A stretch of 64,000 nt of DNA from assembly GCF_024138395.1 (NCBI RefSeq), contig NZ_JAMYDU010000016.1, forward strand, positions 1-64,000, given 5' to 3'. The stretch is from Pseudomonas mandelii. GTDB taxonomy: Bacteria; Pseudomonadota; Gammaproteobacteria; Pseudomonadales; Pseudomonadaceae. The translations under genes and the position numbers were made by a program. Shown here piece after piece: positions 35,254 to 44,852 of this stretch (position 1 is its first letter; the number at the start of each line of letters is the position of its first letter). Below the pieces are notes generated by a model. The model ran no database searches. It saw only the letters and a program-made list of their open reading frames with translations, and was not told where the DNA came from.

Positions 35254-38200
35254 TTGTTTAATAATCATATCTATACCCCGCACGTGGGGGACTACGTGAA
35301 GTTCATTAATCTGTTTAAAGTTTCTGACCTTGAACTCGCATTGATTTCGCACAAAGGGACGGCCGAATACGACGCCGTCTTCAGGTATTACTTCGGTTGT
35401 ATCGGTTTGCTCGATTCCCCCAGGCTGGTGGAACCGCTCGGCCTGTTAAAGCAGGTTTTGGCTTCTTTCATCCGGCCTGGCGGCCGACAGCGGCGAACCA
35501 TAGAATCACTTCCCGAGAGCGCAGCCCCCAACCTGTCAGATATCTACGAACGCCTTGACGGTTTCGAGATTCGTCTCGCCAACGGGGTTCAGCAATTACA
35601 AACTCCGGCAACCCCAGTGCCTGACAATTTGCACTTCGTCTGGCTCGGCGGCGGTATTGGAGATGTTCAGTGCGACTATATAAATATCTGGAAGCAGACG
35701 CTGGCCGGCGAGGGTTACACCCTCAAACTTTGGTATGACAGCGATGCGCTGCTGGCGTACGAAGCCAATCGGATTATTGTCGAAGCGGTAAAGGCTGATG
35801 CCATGCTTAGTGGTGGGCAGGCCAGTAGCAATGCTATTGAACTGGGCGACAAGTATGAAGAGCGGTTCATCGCCCTCAAGCAACAGATGTTTATGCACAT
35901 TAATAAAGCGATAGAAAGCGGCGAGAACGCCGACGACGCCAGAATCGGACTGTTGGTTCGAGGCTATGGCCAAAACGAAGACCGTTTAAAAGCCCTGAGG
36001 GAAAGCAACCGCCGCAGTCTGTTGGCATTAAGTGAGGGCGGTATTGTTCTGCGCGATCTCGCCACTGCGGCGACACCGCTGTACTTGCAAGCTATCTACG
36101 AACGTGAAATCAGCTTGCGTGGCAATTTTGCGGCTGCCTCAGATGTTGTGCGCGCCGAGGTGCTGTTCGCCGAAGGTGGTAGCTATGCCGATGTGGATAA
36201 CCTGCCACCGCTGGTGGAAAACCTAGGTGGGGTGGATATCAGTCGGTTTGGCCTGGATGCCCGCACGGGTGTTCTCCAGTTGATACTTGACCACAGTCCT
36301 GAGTGGATGCCGGGTCGGCAGGTTATACGCAGCAAGTACCCCAGTTATGTCGAGCAAATTCCCTTGGAACACCGTGAGGCGCTAGAGCGTTTTGCCCAAA
36401 GCAGCCCTGATATCAGCGACGTTTTCCGGCGCCCGGTGGAGCGCAAGGTGCGACCGGATGGGCTGCGCGCAGTCGCCGAGCAAAGCACGTTGAGCAATGC
36501 GTTCATGATGGCTCATCCTGGCTCCGCGATGCTCAAGGCCGTTCTTGACCGCTTCAGGTTCAACTATGAGGTGGTCGATGCCACCGCCCGGTTGGCCATT
36601 CAAAGAAAGATTGCGCTTATCGACGCTGAAGCAGTCATTGGTGTGGCCAAGGAGGTAGTCGAGAAAAGGTTCGGTCCCTTGAATGAGCTGTCGATGCAGG
36701 AGGAGATATCGATCAGTTTCCTGGTTGAGGCTGCCGCTACGTACTACAGCGACGGTATCCGTCCGCAGAGTGAGGTGACGATCTATCTGACTGGGCCTGC
36801 TGCGATGCGCGACGGACTGGCGGACTACGAAAAGATGCATTTCACCCCACGGGGCGCTGAAGCCTCGCGAGCTGAAGTCTTTATTCCACCCCTCGCAACC
36901 GTCAACCGGGCGACCGAGGAAGAGTTGAACCACTCCTGGAAGGAGAATGAGAGCAACACTGCTCAATGGTTGAGTAAAGAAAAGCAGCGTTGGGAGTCGG
37001 GGCAGTTCAAGGCGCGCTATGTCGGCAAACTGGACCAGCTACTCAATAATCAGGCAATCCTTTTCGACAATGGCTGGCCAGTAATCGAAGGTCGGCATGT
37101 GTTATCGACGGACCTGCTGCAGTCCCTGGCGGATAGTCTTGGCGAACCATTTTTGCAGGCAATGAGCCAACGTGCCGATGGTGTAGTAACGTTCACGCAG
37201 CAACTGCAGCTGGGTTTCGATGAGCGGCAATCTATCCTCGCGCAAGAGATTGAACTCCCGCCGCTGGCGTCTCCCGATGAGGCCGCAATTCGTGATTTGC
37301 CGATCGATGAATTGCTTCGCCAAATAGGCAAGGGATTCTTGCGGGTCGAACAACTGAACCCTCTGCAGCGCTTGTTGATGGGTGCGCTGGTGGGGGCAAA
37401 GGCACTGGATCAACGCAGCTTTGATGTTGTCAGCGCGCGGTTGGAGAACCTGGCCAATACGGTGTCCGAATTGGGCGTTTCTCATCGTTATGGAGCCATC
37501 GAGCAGGAGCTGTTCAAGCAAAACCATCCAGCGTTCCTGGCAGGACTGGCGAGTGCTTCCAACCCGCACGCAACCCTGTCCGAAACCAGTGTCGACCTCA
37601 AGCGGCAGGCGCTCGACCAGTCGCTGACCCTGATTGAATGGGGGCGCAGGGTCGCCAAAATTCAGCACGTGGCGAAACTCGAATACCGCGACTGGATCAG
37701 CGAGCAAATGGACGAAGTGCTGGAGAGCTTCGATCATGGCAGTTTCAAAATGGTGCCACAGGATTTGTTGCTCGAAGGCATGGGCGATCGGGTCGCCGGG
37801 CGCTGTTACCCATTGGCGCTGGCCATGGCTGCTGCGCTTGATAAAGGCAACAGTGCGGCAAACACTCTGCGGGAACGTTTTTACCTGGCCGTCACTGAAC
37901 CCCAGGACAGGGATTCAAGAGTGTTTGTGAACATGATCGAAGAGCTGCGTGATGTCCCTGTCGATGAGATAGGGACATCATTGGAGCGCTCTGATTTGAC
38001 TCGGATCGTGGCGATGCTGGAAGAGAAGACAGTTACCACTAGCATGATGCTCAACTCGGACAACCACTCGATGTTGGTGGCGAAAGTCTTCGAAGGCGAG
38101 CACAGCATTTATCTTTTCTACGACCCGAATTTCGGAATCTGCGAGTTTGTTACACCGCTGGCGTTCAATGACGCATTGACGCATTTTTTCATCGTCAAGC

Positions 38201-41200
38201 AGAGGGCCAGGCATTACGCGGCTTTTGGCGATGAGCAGAGGCCGACCTTTGATCTGATCGAGCTCGACACCGTACGCCTGAACAAGCGGGTGCTTGCGTC
38301 CGGTATCGAAGTTTCAAGCTTGTCCGCGCCAGGCGCTTTGCCTGAACAAACGCTGTCACGGGTTCGACAACGTGTGGCCAGTGCCCGTGGACGATCGCTG
38401 GTGAACAATGTAGCGCTGGGCAGCTCTTTGCGGGAACTGGATGCGCACTGGTGGGGAGAGCAGATCGCCCAGGCGACAAGGCAATTGCAGACCCGACACC
38501 AGTTATCGGCGGATGCCGTCCCGTTGTTCGAGACGTTGGAGGTTACGCCTGGCGGGGAATACAAGATCAGTCTGGTCGATCTCAAGGCTGGGCAGACCAT
38601 GGCGCATGTCACGACGGATGATCACCGGATTCTCAGGATAAAGGAGTTTCTCTCCGGGCTTTTCGAGACGTTGGTCAGCAAACAACAGTCGCCAGTCTCC
38701 GAGTTCGATCCGACTGACGCAGGCAGTGTCCATACGCTCAATGCCGGTTTCACCCTACAGGCTTTGATGAATGCGCTGCGACATCATGAAGGCGCGGCAA
38801 GCGGTGGTGACAATGCGCTGACCACCGCTATTCGTCTGCATGCTTATGTGAACTATGCCCAGCTTGCCCATGGCAATGTCGTGGATGTCGTTGGCATTGT
38901 AAAACTGGTTCGCCAGGCACTGGACGATGAAAAACTGATCGCCCGAACCAGCGCGCCGCTCGTGCAACGAGCCTTGGGGCATATTGCCAACGAAGGGGTG
39001 GGTACGGTGTTGGGACTGGTGAATGTCGGCTTTGATATTTACCAATTGAGCCACGCAACCAATGACATTGAAAAGGCGCAGTTCGGGACGCAGTTGGCGT
39101 TCGACTCCGCCAGCGTGGCATTGGCTGCCGCAGGCCTGGGCGCCGCACTGGCAGGTGCGGGTACGGTTGCTGCGGTGTTGGGCGGCGGCGGGGTGATTCT
39201 GGGCGGATTGGCGGTGGGCGTTGCTGCACTGGCCGAAGGTTTTGCCACCATCGCGGAGGAGGCCAAGGAGGTCGCGCTGTTTTTTGATGGGCTGGAAAAG
39301 GCTTATTTGCAAGGCGGCTATCACCTGGATAAGGCGTCGAATGCCTGGATTGCACATCCATCGCTGGTATTCGCCGATCTGGATTTGCACCAATCCACAG
39401 TCCGTTTCGACAGCCCGAAACTGTTTCCGCTTCGGGACCATTTTGGGGTTCCGGATTTCGATGTGGATTACGCTCGTGCCACCGATATTCGCCAGGGTCT
39501 TGAATTGCCCGGTTCGGCACCTTTCTCACCGCAGGCGGGGCAAACGATCGTTCTGCCTTGCACACCCAGAACGTGGTACGGCTACGAATACAAGTTGCTG
39601 CCGTTTGTCACGTTTCGTCATGCCGGTGGATTCGACACGGCACGCCGGCTGGAGAAAAAGAACGAACAGGGGCAATGGCAATTTCTTTTTTCGTTCTACT
39701 CGTTTCCTGGTGAGTACGTGGTCAACCGGTTGTACCCCGTGTACAAGCCAACGGTTTTCAATGTTCGTCTCGACAACATCGAGCGCTCTCTGGTGGTGCC
39801 TGCGCTGCCGAAGGCGTGGCACGGCATGGTTTCCTACCGGATAGAAGGGGCAGGCTCTCAATGTTCCGTGTTGCTCAACCCGGGTGTGAGCCTCGAACTC
39901 GACGCACCGAGTCACATTGCAATGGGCTGGGTGCTGCTGGCTCCGTGGCTGGCGGAGGCAGACATCCTGATAGAAGCCGCGGGTCGACTTGTTTCAAACA
40001 CCTTGGGTGTGAAATTCAGTGGCAAAGGCGCTCACGATGTATTGCTCAAGCTGGCTGGCAACAAGATCATGCGCGTTGATCTTGTTGCCCTGCGGTTGGA
40101 GGTGGTCGAAGAAGATGCCGATCCGGCGCTCGGGGAGCAAGCGTTGCTGGATCATTTCAAGTCATTGGCCAGGGAACATCGACTGGCCATGCCATATACC
40201 CCCGTTCATGAATTTGTCGTTCCATTCGAAAAGCCGGAGGAGCCCAGGACGGTGGCCGCGTATTACGACTCGGCTCGGGATCGCTTTCTGTATATCCGCG
40301 ATCCGCAAGTGATATTGGCCGATGAGTCCATATTGGGAGTAGTGGTAGAGGACTTTGCCTACTTCTATCACCCCGAGAGTTTTGATGTCTGGCAGGTCGA
40401 CGCGACCACTGGCACGCTGGTTCAGCGCTATCGTCTCCTCACCCCGCAGGGCATAGCCACCATTATCCGATGCGAGGTGACGGCCCATGGTGCCGTTCAG
40501 ATCGTGCAGCAGATCCTCCGAAATGATGGTCAGCATGAGGAACTGACCTACCTGATCCATGACCGTGCGGTGTGGCTAAGTTCGATCACTCTGGATGTGG
40601 TTCCCGCACTCCAGCCAGTTCTGGACGCGGACATGCTGACTGACTGGAAGCAGGTGCTGGGCGACTATGTGTTGCTCAGAGAGTCATCGAATACGGTGAA
40701 CTGGCGTCCCGGTGCACTGGTGTCGATTTGTTGGCAGCTGGATGACCGGCGTCGAGATCTGATCTGGGTCAGGGACTATGACGGCTTGATCATCCGTGCT
40801 CCCGCCAGGCGTCACCATTCGCGGGGATGGAACGATTCGATCAAGGCTTTGGCCGACCTTCTGCTCATCGCTCCCGCTGGGGTCGAGGGTGAAGTGTTTG
40901 TCACCTTCGACAAAACTGACCGAAGACTCGTGCGACAGCAAAGGTCGATAGTGGAGGGTCGCGCGCAGTGGACCTCCAGCGGGTTCGGTCTTCTGGAGGT
41001 GAAAAATGTTGTCGCTGTTGAGCGCGGCTATCTTGCGCTGACCAACTCCGGCCTGTTCTTTAATGTGATGCCGGACGGGCATCTGCGATTGGGCGGGGTG
41101 ACTGAGTCCTGGCTCAAAGATCGAACCCAATGGTGGTCTGCACTCGCCACGGTGGCGACACAGTACCCGGTGTCGAGCTTTGCCATCCTGGGTTTGACAG

Positions 41201-42339
41201 GCTTACGGGGCGATGCCGGTTTGTGTGCCTGGTACCTTGATGATCGACTGCTACTCGCGGACCTGGGGCAGGGGAAAGAAGTACGGTTGCTGAGTATTGC
41301 TCCGGACACCCAGACCGTCTGGCTGTTCGATCTTTCAACCGGCAAGATTGTCCGCCAGGGTTTTATCGATCCGGACCGCCTGGACGCAGCATTTGCCCAG
41401 GGAACGAAGCTGTTACAGGCTGAGGCATTGCCGGCCCCCATGCAGGAGTGGGCGTCCTGGACCTTTGTCGACGTGACGGTGGAAGGCGCTGGCCTGAGGG
41501 CAACGACTCGTGAAGGCGTGGAGCTGGATCTACAGCACAACGAACCGGCACGGATTACGGGCGTTGACAGCCGTTGGGTCGCTGCACAGGGAGGTGAATT
41601 GCGTGACGGATTGGCGGCGCTGGCGAACGAACATCGATGCGCTGACTTTCTTTGCGTCAAAGACCCTGACTACTTGCAATGGTACGTGGTCCGGACCGGA
41701 CGGTTGATCCGGGTTCCGACAAGCGCCACCGACGCGCAATACGCGCTGCTGGGCACTCAGAAGCAAACCAATGTGATGCTGCACGAACACGCGGATGGTT
41801 TCGTGCACACCTATCCGCAAGAAAACAAGATCGGGCCCTTTGTCTATATTCAGCGCAATGACGAAGTACTAACGGTTGAAGGGCCGATGATGGGCAAGGA
41901 CCTACTCCCGTTGATTGCCGATGATGTCAGCATCCTGGTTCTCAAAATGGGTCAAGGTTCGATAACCAGCCGGCTTACCAGGGCGGCGTGGTTGAAACTT
42001 GAATCGGTCATCATCGATTGCCGCTATTCACTCGATCATCCGCCTAAGGTTCCAGGAAAACTGATCTGGGATAGCGTAGCTGTGGATCGGTTGTGGGTGA
42101 ACCGGGTAGATGAGCACCTGGTGATTGTTGATTCCGACAGCGGACACAGTTTGATCTTTCGTCAGGTATTTGCGGTGGACCCAGCCTTGCGCGGAGATGT
42201 GTTTGTAGCATTGGGTCGCTATCAATCCTTTGCGGTATCGAAACTGGTCAGCGCCCTGCTCGCCAGAAAGGACACCTTCAGTAGCGTATTGCTCAATAAG
42301 CTTTTGTCGGGCAAAAAAGTTGAAGCAGCAGGAAGCTGA
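35254..42339 (+). CDS. Giant LifA/clostridial-toxin-like glycosyltransferase-protease toxin
   Basis: This is a 2361-residue protein. Residues ~120-470 resemble the TcdA/TcdB glucosyltransferase: W130 in HFVWLGGG, then D297 and R300 in FAAASDVVR, and the DxD motif D313/D315 in GGSYADVDNLPP. TcdB has W102, D270, R273, D286 and D288, so the last four have identical spacing. Residues ~830-975 look like a C58 (YopT-like) cysteine protease with C851 (GRCYPLALA), H938 (SDNHSML) and D957 (FYDPNFG). Residues ~1230-1700 match the TcdA/TcdB pore-forming region, with a glycine/alanine-rich hydrophobic stretch at ~1285-1331. This order recalls E. coli LifA/Efa1. I see no CROP repeats or signal peptide. 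The start is TTG, set by AGGAG six bases before it. Confidence 0.9.
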   Translation: MFNNHIYTPHVGDYVKFINLFKVSDLELALISHKGTAEYDAVFRYYFGCIGLLDSPRLVEPLGLLKQVLASFIRPGGRQRRTIESLPESAAPNLSDIYERLDGFEIRLANGVQQLQTPATPVPDNLHFVWLGGGIGDVQCDYINIWKQTLAGEGYTLKLWYDSDALLAYEANRIIVEAVKADAMLSGGQASSNAIELGDKYEERFIALKQQMFMHINKAIESGENADDARIGLLVRGYGQNEDRLKALRESNRRSLLALSEGGIVLRDLATAATPLYLQAIYEREISLRGNFAAASDVVRAEVLFAEGGSYADVDNLPPLVENLGGVDISRFGLDARTGVLQLILDHSPEWMPGRQVIRSKYPSYVEQIPLEHREALERFAQSSPDISDVFRRPVERKVRPDGLRAVAEQSTLSNAFMMAHPGSAMLKAVLDRFRFNYEVVDATARLAIQRKIALIDAEAVIGVAKEVVEKRFGPLNELSMQEEISISFLVEAAATYYSDGIRPQSEVTIYLTGPAAMRDGLADYEKMHFTPRGAEASRAEVFIPPLATVNRATEEELNHSWKENESNTAQWLSKEKQRWESGQFKARYVGKLDQLLNNQAILFDNGWPVIEGRHVLSTDLLQSLADSLGEPFLQAMSQRADGVVTFTQQLQLGFDERQSILAQEIELPPLASPDEAAIRDLPIDELLRQIGKGFLRVEQLNPLQRLLMGALVGAKALDQRSFDVVSARLENLANTVSELGVSHRYGAIEQELFKQNHPAFLAGLASASNPHATLSETSVDLKRQALDQSLTLIEWGRRVAKIQHVAKLEYRDWISEQMDEVLESFDHGSFKMVPQDLLLEGMGDRVAGRCYPLALAMAAALDKGNSAANTLRERFYLAVTEPQDRDSRVFVNMIEELRDVPVDEIGTSLERSDLTRIVAMLEEKTVTTSMMLNSDNHSMLVAKVFEGEHSIYLFYDPNFGICEFVTPLAFNDALTHFFIVKQRARHYAAFGDEQRPTFDLIELDTVRLNKRVLASGIEVSSLSAPGALPEQTLSRVRQRVASARGRSLVNNVALGSSLRELDAHWWGEQIAQATRQLQTRHQLSADAVPLFETLEVTPGGEYKISLVDLKAGQTMAHVTTDDHRILRIKEFLSGLFETLVSKQQSPVSEFDPTDAGSVHTLNAGFTLQALMNALRHHEGAASGGDNALTTAIRLHAYVNYAQLAHGNVVDVVGIVKLVRQALDDEKLIARTSAPLVQRALGHIANEGVGTVLGLVNVGFDIYQLSHATNDIEKAQFGTQLAFDSASVALAAAGLGAALAGAGTVAAVLGGGGVILGGLAVGVAALAEGFATIAEEAKEVALFFDGLEKAYLQGGYHLDKASNAWIAHPSLVFADLDLHQSTVRFDSPKLFPLRDHFGVPDFDVDYARATDIRQGLELPGSAPFSPQAGQTIVLPCTPRTWYGYEYKLLPFVTFRHAGGFDTARRLEKKNEQGQWQFLFSFYSFPGEYVVNRLYPVYKPTVFNVRLDNIERSLVVPALPKAWHGMVSYRIEGAGSQCSVLLNPGVSLELDAPSHIAMGWVLLAPWLAEADILIEAAGRLVSNTLGVKFSGKGAHDVLLKLAGNKIMRVDLVALRLEVVEEDADPALGEQALLDHFKSLAREHRLAMPYTPVHEFVVPFEKPEEPRTVAAYYDSARDRFLYIRDPQVILADESILGVVVEDFAYFYHPESFDVWQVDATTGTLVQRYRLLTPQGIATIIRCEVTAHGAVQIVQQILRNDGQHEELTYLIHDRAVWLSSITLDVVPALQPVLDADMLTDWKQVLGDYVLLRESSNTVNWRPGALVSICWQLDDRRRDLIWVRDYDGLIIRAPARRHHSRGWNDSIKALADLLLIAPAGVEGEVFVTFDKTDRRLVRQQRSIVEGRAQWTSSGFGLLEVKNVVAVERGYLALTNSGLFFNVMPDGHLRLGGVTESWLKDRTQWWSALATVATQYPVSSFAILGLTGLRGDAGLCAWYLDDRLLLADLGQGKEVRLLSIAPDTQTVWLFDLSTGKIVRQGFIDPDRLDAAFAQGTKLLQAEALPAPMQEWASWTFVDVTVEGAGLRATTREGVELDLQHNEPARITGVDSRWVAAQGGELRDGLAALANEHRCADFLCVKDPDYLQWYVVRTGRLIRVPTSATDAQYALLGTQKQTNVMLHEHADGFVHTYPQENKIGPFVYIQRNDEVLTVEGPMMGKDLLPLIADDVSILVLKMGQGSITSRLTRAAWLKLESVIIDCRYSLDHPPKVPGKLIWDSVAVDRLWVNRVDEHLVIVDSDSGHSLIFRQVFAVDPALRGDVFVALGRYQSFAVSKLVSALLARKDTFSSVLLNKLLSGKKVEAAGS

Positions 42340-42348
42340 ATTCTGAAA

Positions 42349-42386
42349 GCCACTCACACATTGGACCTGTTCAGTGTGTGAATGGC
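42349..42386. terminator. Possible terminator hairpin between toxin and marC
   Basis: An imperfect 12-base stem (gccactcacaca / tgtgtgaatggc) with a 14-base loop lies between the convergent toxin and marC genes. No T tract follows, so it may be a weak or factor-dependent terminator. Confidence 0.45.
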
Positions 42387-42402
42387 CAGGCAAGTAGATG
42401 AT

Positions 42403-42999
42403 TCACGGCACTAGATACCCTTTAACCCCGGTAAAAATAATCTGCGCCGCCAACGCACAAACAAACAACCCCATCAACCGACTGACGATCTGCAATCCCT
42501 GATCGCCGAGAATGCGCTCGATGCGGCTGGACAGATAAAGCACCACGCCAACGGTAAAACTGGCCAGCGCGATACTGATGATCGCGGTGAGTTTGTCGTC
42601 CCAGTGTGGCTGGCTGACGCCCATCACCAACAGCGCACCGATGGTTCCGGGGCCGACGGTCAGCGGAATGGTCAGCGGGACGATAGTCACGTCCTGTTGC
42701 ACGTTGTCAGTCTGCACCGCCGATTTGCCTTGAGCCATGCCCAGTGCCGAGATGAACAACACGCTGCCGGCGCCAATGCGAAAGGCGTCCACGGTGATGC
42801 CGAAGACATTGAAAATCACCCGCCCGAACAGGTACAGCAAAACGCTGGAAACCAGGGTGGCGGTTGCCACTTTCCAGGCCAGGCGTCGTTGCTCCTTGCG
42901 CGAATAACCGCGAGTCAGGCTGATGAAACAGGACAACACGAAGAACGGGCTGTAGAGCACCAGCATCTTCAGGTAAACGCTGAATAACACGTGGAGCAT
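42403..42999 (-). CDS. MarC family integral membrane protein
   Basis: This is a 198-residue inner-membrane protein with six hydrophobic segments, of the MarC/UPF0056 family. Matches include YSPFFVLSCFISLTRGYSRKEQRR, FRIGAGSVLFISALGMAQG and IVPLTIPLTVGPGTIGALLVMG. The function of the family is not settled; a role in multiple antibiotic resistance was not confirmed. I use the ATG at 42999, the usual start. It lies on the opposite strand between the toxin and the three-gene block and looks like a core gene of ordinary composition caught between accessory genes. Confidence 0.92.
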   Translation of the reverse strand: MLHVLFSVYLKMLVLYSPFFVLSCFISLTRGYSRKEQRRLAWKVATATLVSSVLLYLFGRVIFNVFGITVDAFRIGAGSVLFISALGMAQGKSAVQTDNVQQDVTIVPLTIPLTVGPGTIGALLVMGVSQPHWDDKLTAIISIALASFTVGVVLYLSSRIERILGDQGLQIVSRLMGLFVCALAAQIIFTGVKGYLVP

Positions 43000-43265
43000 G
43001 ATTTCGGCTCGCGGCAGGAGAGGGTCGAACCGGAGTCTATCAGTCGGCCAATTACCTGTCGGCATTTGATTGAAAACAGCTGATTTTTTGTTTTATTAAA
43101 TCTGAGCTTTAGTTTTTATATTAGTTGTTTTTGTTTGAGGATTTATAGGTGTTGTGGTTTTGCTTATGTGGCGTTACAAGTTTGGAGTTGTGGTGTTTTG
43201 TTGTTTGGATAATGTTGTTTTGCAAGTTATGGAATGGCTTGCTCAATTTAATAAAGGAGAAATTC
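43000..43265 (+). other. AT-rich upstream region of the three-paralog block
   Basis: This 266-base region is T-rich and AT-rich, especially 43075-43260, much like the leader of the toxin gene. A GATAAT at 43208-43213 could be a -10 box, but no -35 at good spacing is seen. It ends in AAAGGAG before the ATG at 43266. Confidence 0.5.
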
Positions 43266-44057
43266 ATGAGTGTAAATATGATCGATAGCGTTACTGTTGC
43301 TGCCTGTGTAAGACGTCTGGAAAGTTACGAGATTGATGAAGTGCCTGTTGTACGTTCTCGTGCATTTGCTGCAAGTGAGATTGTTGTTGAAGAGCCTTCG
43401 AAGGGGGCTGTCGTTGGCGAAGGCATTTTGTCCTTTACAGGCAACCTGTCCGCGCAAAATCAGGAAGATGCGATGCACGCCTTTCTTTTTGCCAGCCTTG
43501 TCGCGAATAAGCAATTTCCTCACGAATATCAGGGCAAAGAGTGGTACTACAAATTTGTCGAAGTGATGACCTCTGCGGGTTGGCTGACGAGCCAAAAGTA
43601 TTACAACGACGTGAATATCAGCGGGAATACCGTTCGGATGGATCAGTTGGTACTGGAAATCCTCGGCTCGGTGGTCGCCGGCCTCGCTGTACCAGGCACT
43701 GCTTCCGCACTGATGCTGAAGGTTGCCGGTGACGCCATTAGCGCCTTGAAAAAGAAAGAAACGGCTTTAACGCTGTATGAAAAGAATATGTTGGAACATG
43801 GCGTAGGCGGCATGGCTGCAGGCACCTGTACCGAAGTCAATGGTGAGGTAACCCTGGCACTAGGGACTGTACGCTTTATTCGAAAAAACACAGCGACCCA
43901 AGTCCTGTTCATGGATTGGGATAGTCGTGAGGTGAAGTTGTATAAAGGTGAATCTGTTTTCCGCAAGGTTCCCTATATAGCGGATCAGACCCGAAACCTG
44001 ATTCGGACAAAACTTGGGATGAATGCGGTCAGTAAAATCGAAGACTACGAGATCTGA
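43266..44057 (+). CDS. Unrecognised family protein, tandem paralog 1
   Basis: This 263-residue protein belongs to no family I recognise. It is a diverged copy of the next two genes. The shared core is AFLFASLVANKQF, then EWYYKFVEVMTSAGWLTS. The middle is hydrophobic and small-residue rich (EILGSVVAGLAVPGTASALML). The C-terminal half has TVRFIRKNTATQVLFMDWDS and ends IEDYEI. No signal peptide is visible. The start is set by AAAGGAG. It lies in an AT-rich block downstream of the giant toxin and marC, so it may be a chaperone, immunity or effector protein of that locus; this is a guess from position. A hairpin with a T-rich tail follows it. Confidence 0.75.
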   Translation: MSVNMIDSVTVAACVRRLESYEIDEVPVVRSRAFAASEIVVEEPSKGAVVGEGILSFTGNLSAQNQEDAMHAFLFASLVANKQFPHEYQGKEWYYKFVEVMTSAGWLTSQKYYNDVNISGNTVRMDQLVLEILGSVVAGLAVPGTASALMLKVAGDAISALKKKETALTLYEKNMLEHGVGGMAAGTCTEVNGEVTLALGTVRFIRKNTATQVLFMDWDSREVKLYKGESVFRKVPYIADQTRNLIRTKLGMNAVSKIEDYEI

Positions 44058-44073
44058 TCTCGCGCGTTCGATA

Positions 44074-44100
44074 GGGTAGCTGCGTGTCGGCTACCCTTCT
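44074..44100 (+). terminator. Terminator-like hairpin between paralogs 1 and 2
   Basis: A perfect 7-bp stem (gggtagc / gctaccc) with a 9-base loop is followed by ttctttct. It lies between the first and second paralog genes and could reduce expression of the downstream pair. Confidence 0.7.
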
Positions 44101-44123
44101 TTCTATTATTGAAGGAGTTCTAC

Positions 44124-44852
44124 ATGGCAAGGGAATATTCGGTATTTGTTAATGCCGCTGCTATCGTTTTATTACCGAGCAATCCAGTGGAGCCAGCAAC
44201 TAACGACCTGATGAATTCAGTCCTGCTTGCGCAACTGGTCGCCAATAAACGTACCGAAGCCACAAGCGCGGTCGATTGGTATGACACTTATGTGGGGGTG
44301 CTGGGTGATTTCTGGTTAACGAGCGCCAGAAGCAGGCAAGATATCCAGCTGGGAAAAGACGATACCGCTTCACCGTTTGAATGGATCGCTGCGGTACTGG
44401 AAAGTAGCGCTGAGGATGAGACGCGGCTGGTGATGGCGTTGTTGAAGGGTATCGCACAGCTATCCGATTCTTTGCCCTCGGTGAGTTTGCTGCGCAAGCA
44501 TGTGCAAAAAGAATCCGATGATGAACCGGCAGACATCCCCTTGCAGTCCAAGCCTGTTCGCTTGCTCGTAATCGTCGCGCAAGACGACGCTTCGATGACC
44601 AGCGTCTGCCTCCAATTCAAAACACGACAAATGCTTGACCTCAATCCCTGGGGGCAGCGATTCCATGTCGAGGATATGGAGGGCTGCGTTTCGGCCCATT
44701 TTTTCCATGCGCACCTGTCCGAGACATTGTACGCCCCCGTCCGTGAAGTGATCGCCCGCAAGGTTGAGGGCGTTTTGAGCGACAACATCGTGGATATCAC
44801 AGAGGCCATCAATGCTTTGGGCTTTCTGCCCACCGAGGAGGCTGGCTCATGA
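44124..44852 (+). CDS. Unrecognised family protein, tandem paralog 2
   Basis: This 242-residue protein shares the core of paralog 1: SVLLAQLVANKRTE, then DWYDTYVGVLGDFWLTS. It has a polar, charged middle (RKHVQKESDDEPADIP) and a C-terminal part LVIVAQDDASMTSVCLQFKT followed by AVREV-like helices. It lacks the hydrophobic middle of paralog 1. No known domain or signal peptide is seen. The ATG at 44124 has GAAGGAG six bases upstream. It overlaps paralog 3 by four bases (ATGA), so these two are coupled. Confidence 0.75.
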   Translation: MAREYSVFVNAAAIVLLPSNPVEPATNDLMNSVLLAQLVANKRTEATSAVDWYDTYVGVLGDFWLTSARSRQDIQLGKDDTASPFEWIAAVLESSAEDETRLVMALLKGIAQLSDSLPSVSLLRKHVQKESDDEPADIPLQSKPVRLLVIVAQDDASMTSVCLQFKTRQMLDLNPWGQRFHVEDMEGCVSAHFFHAHLSETLYAPVREVIARKVEGVLSDNIVDITEAINALGFLPTEEAGS

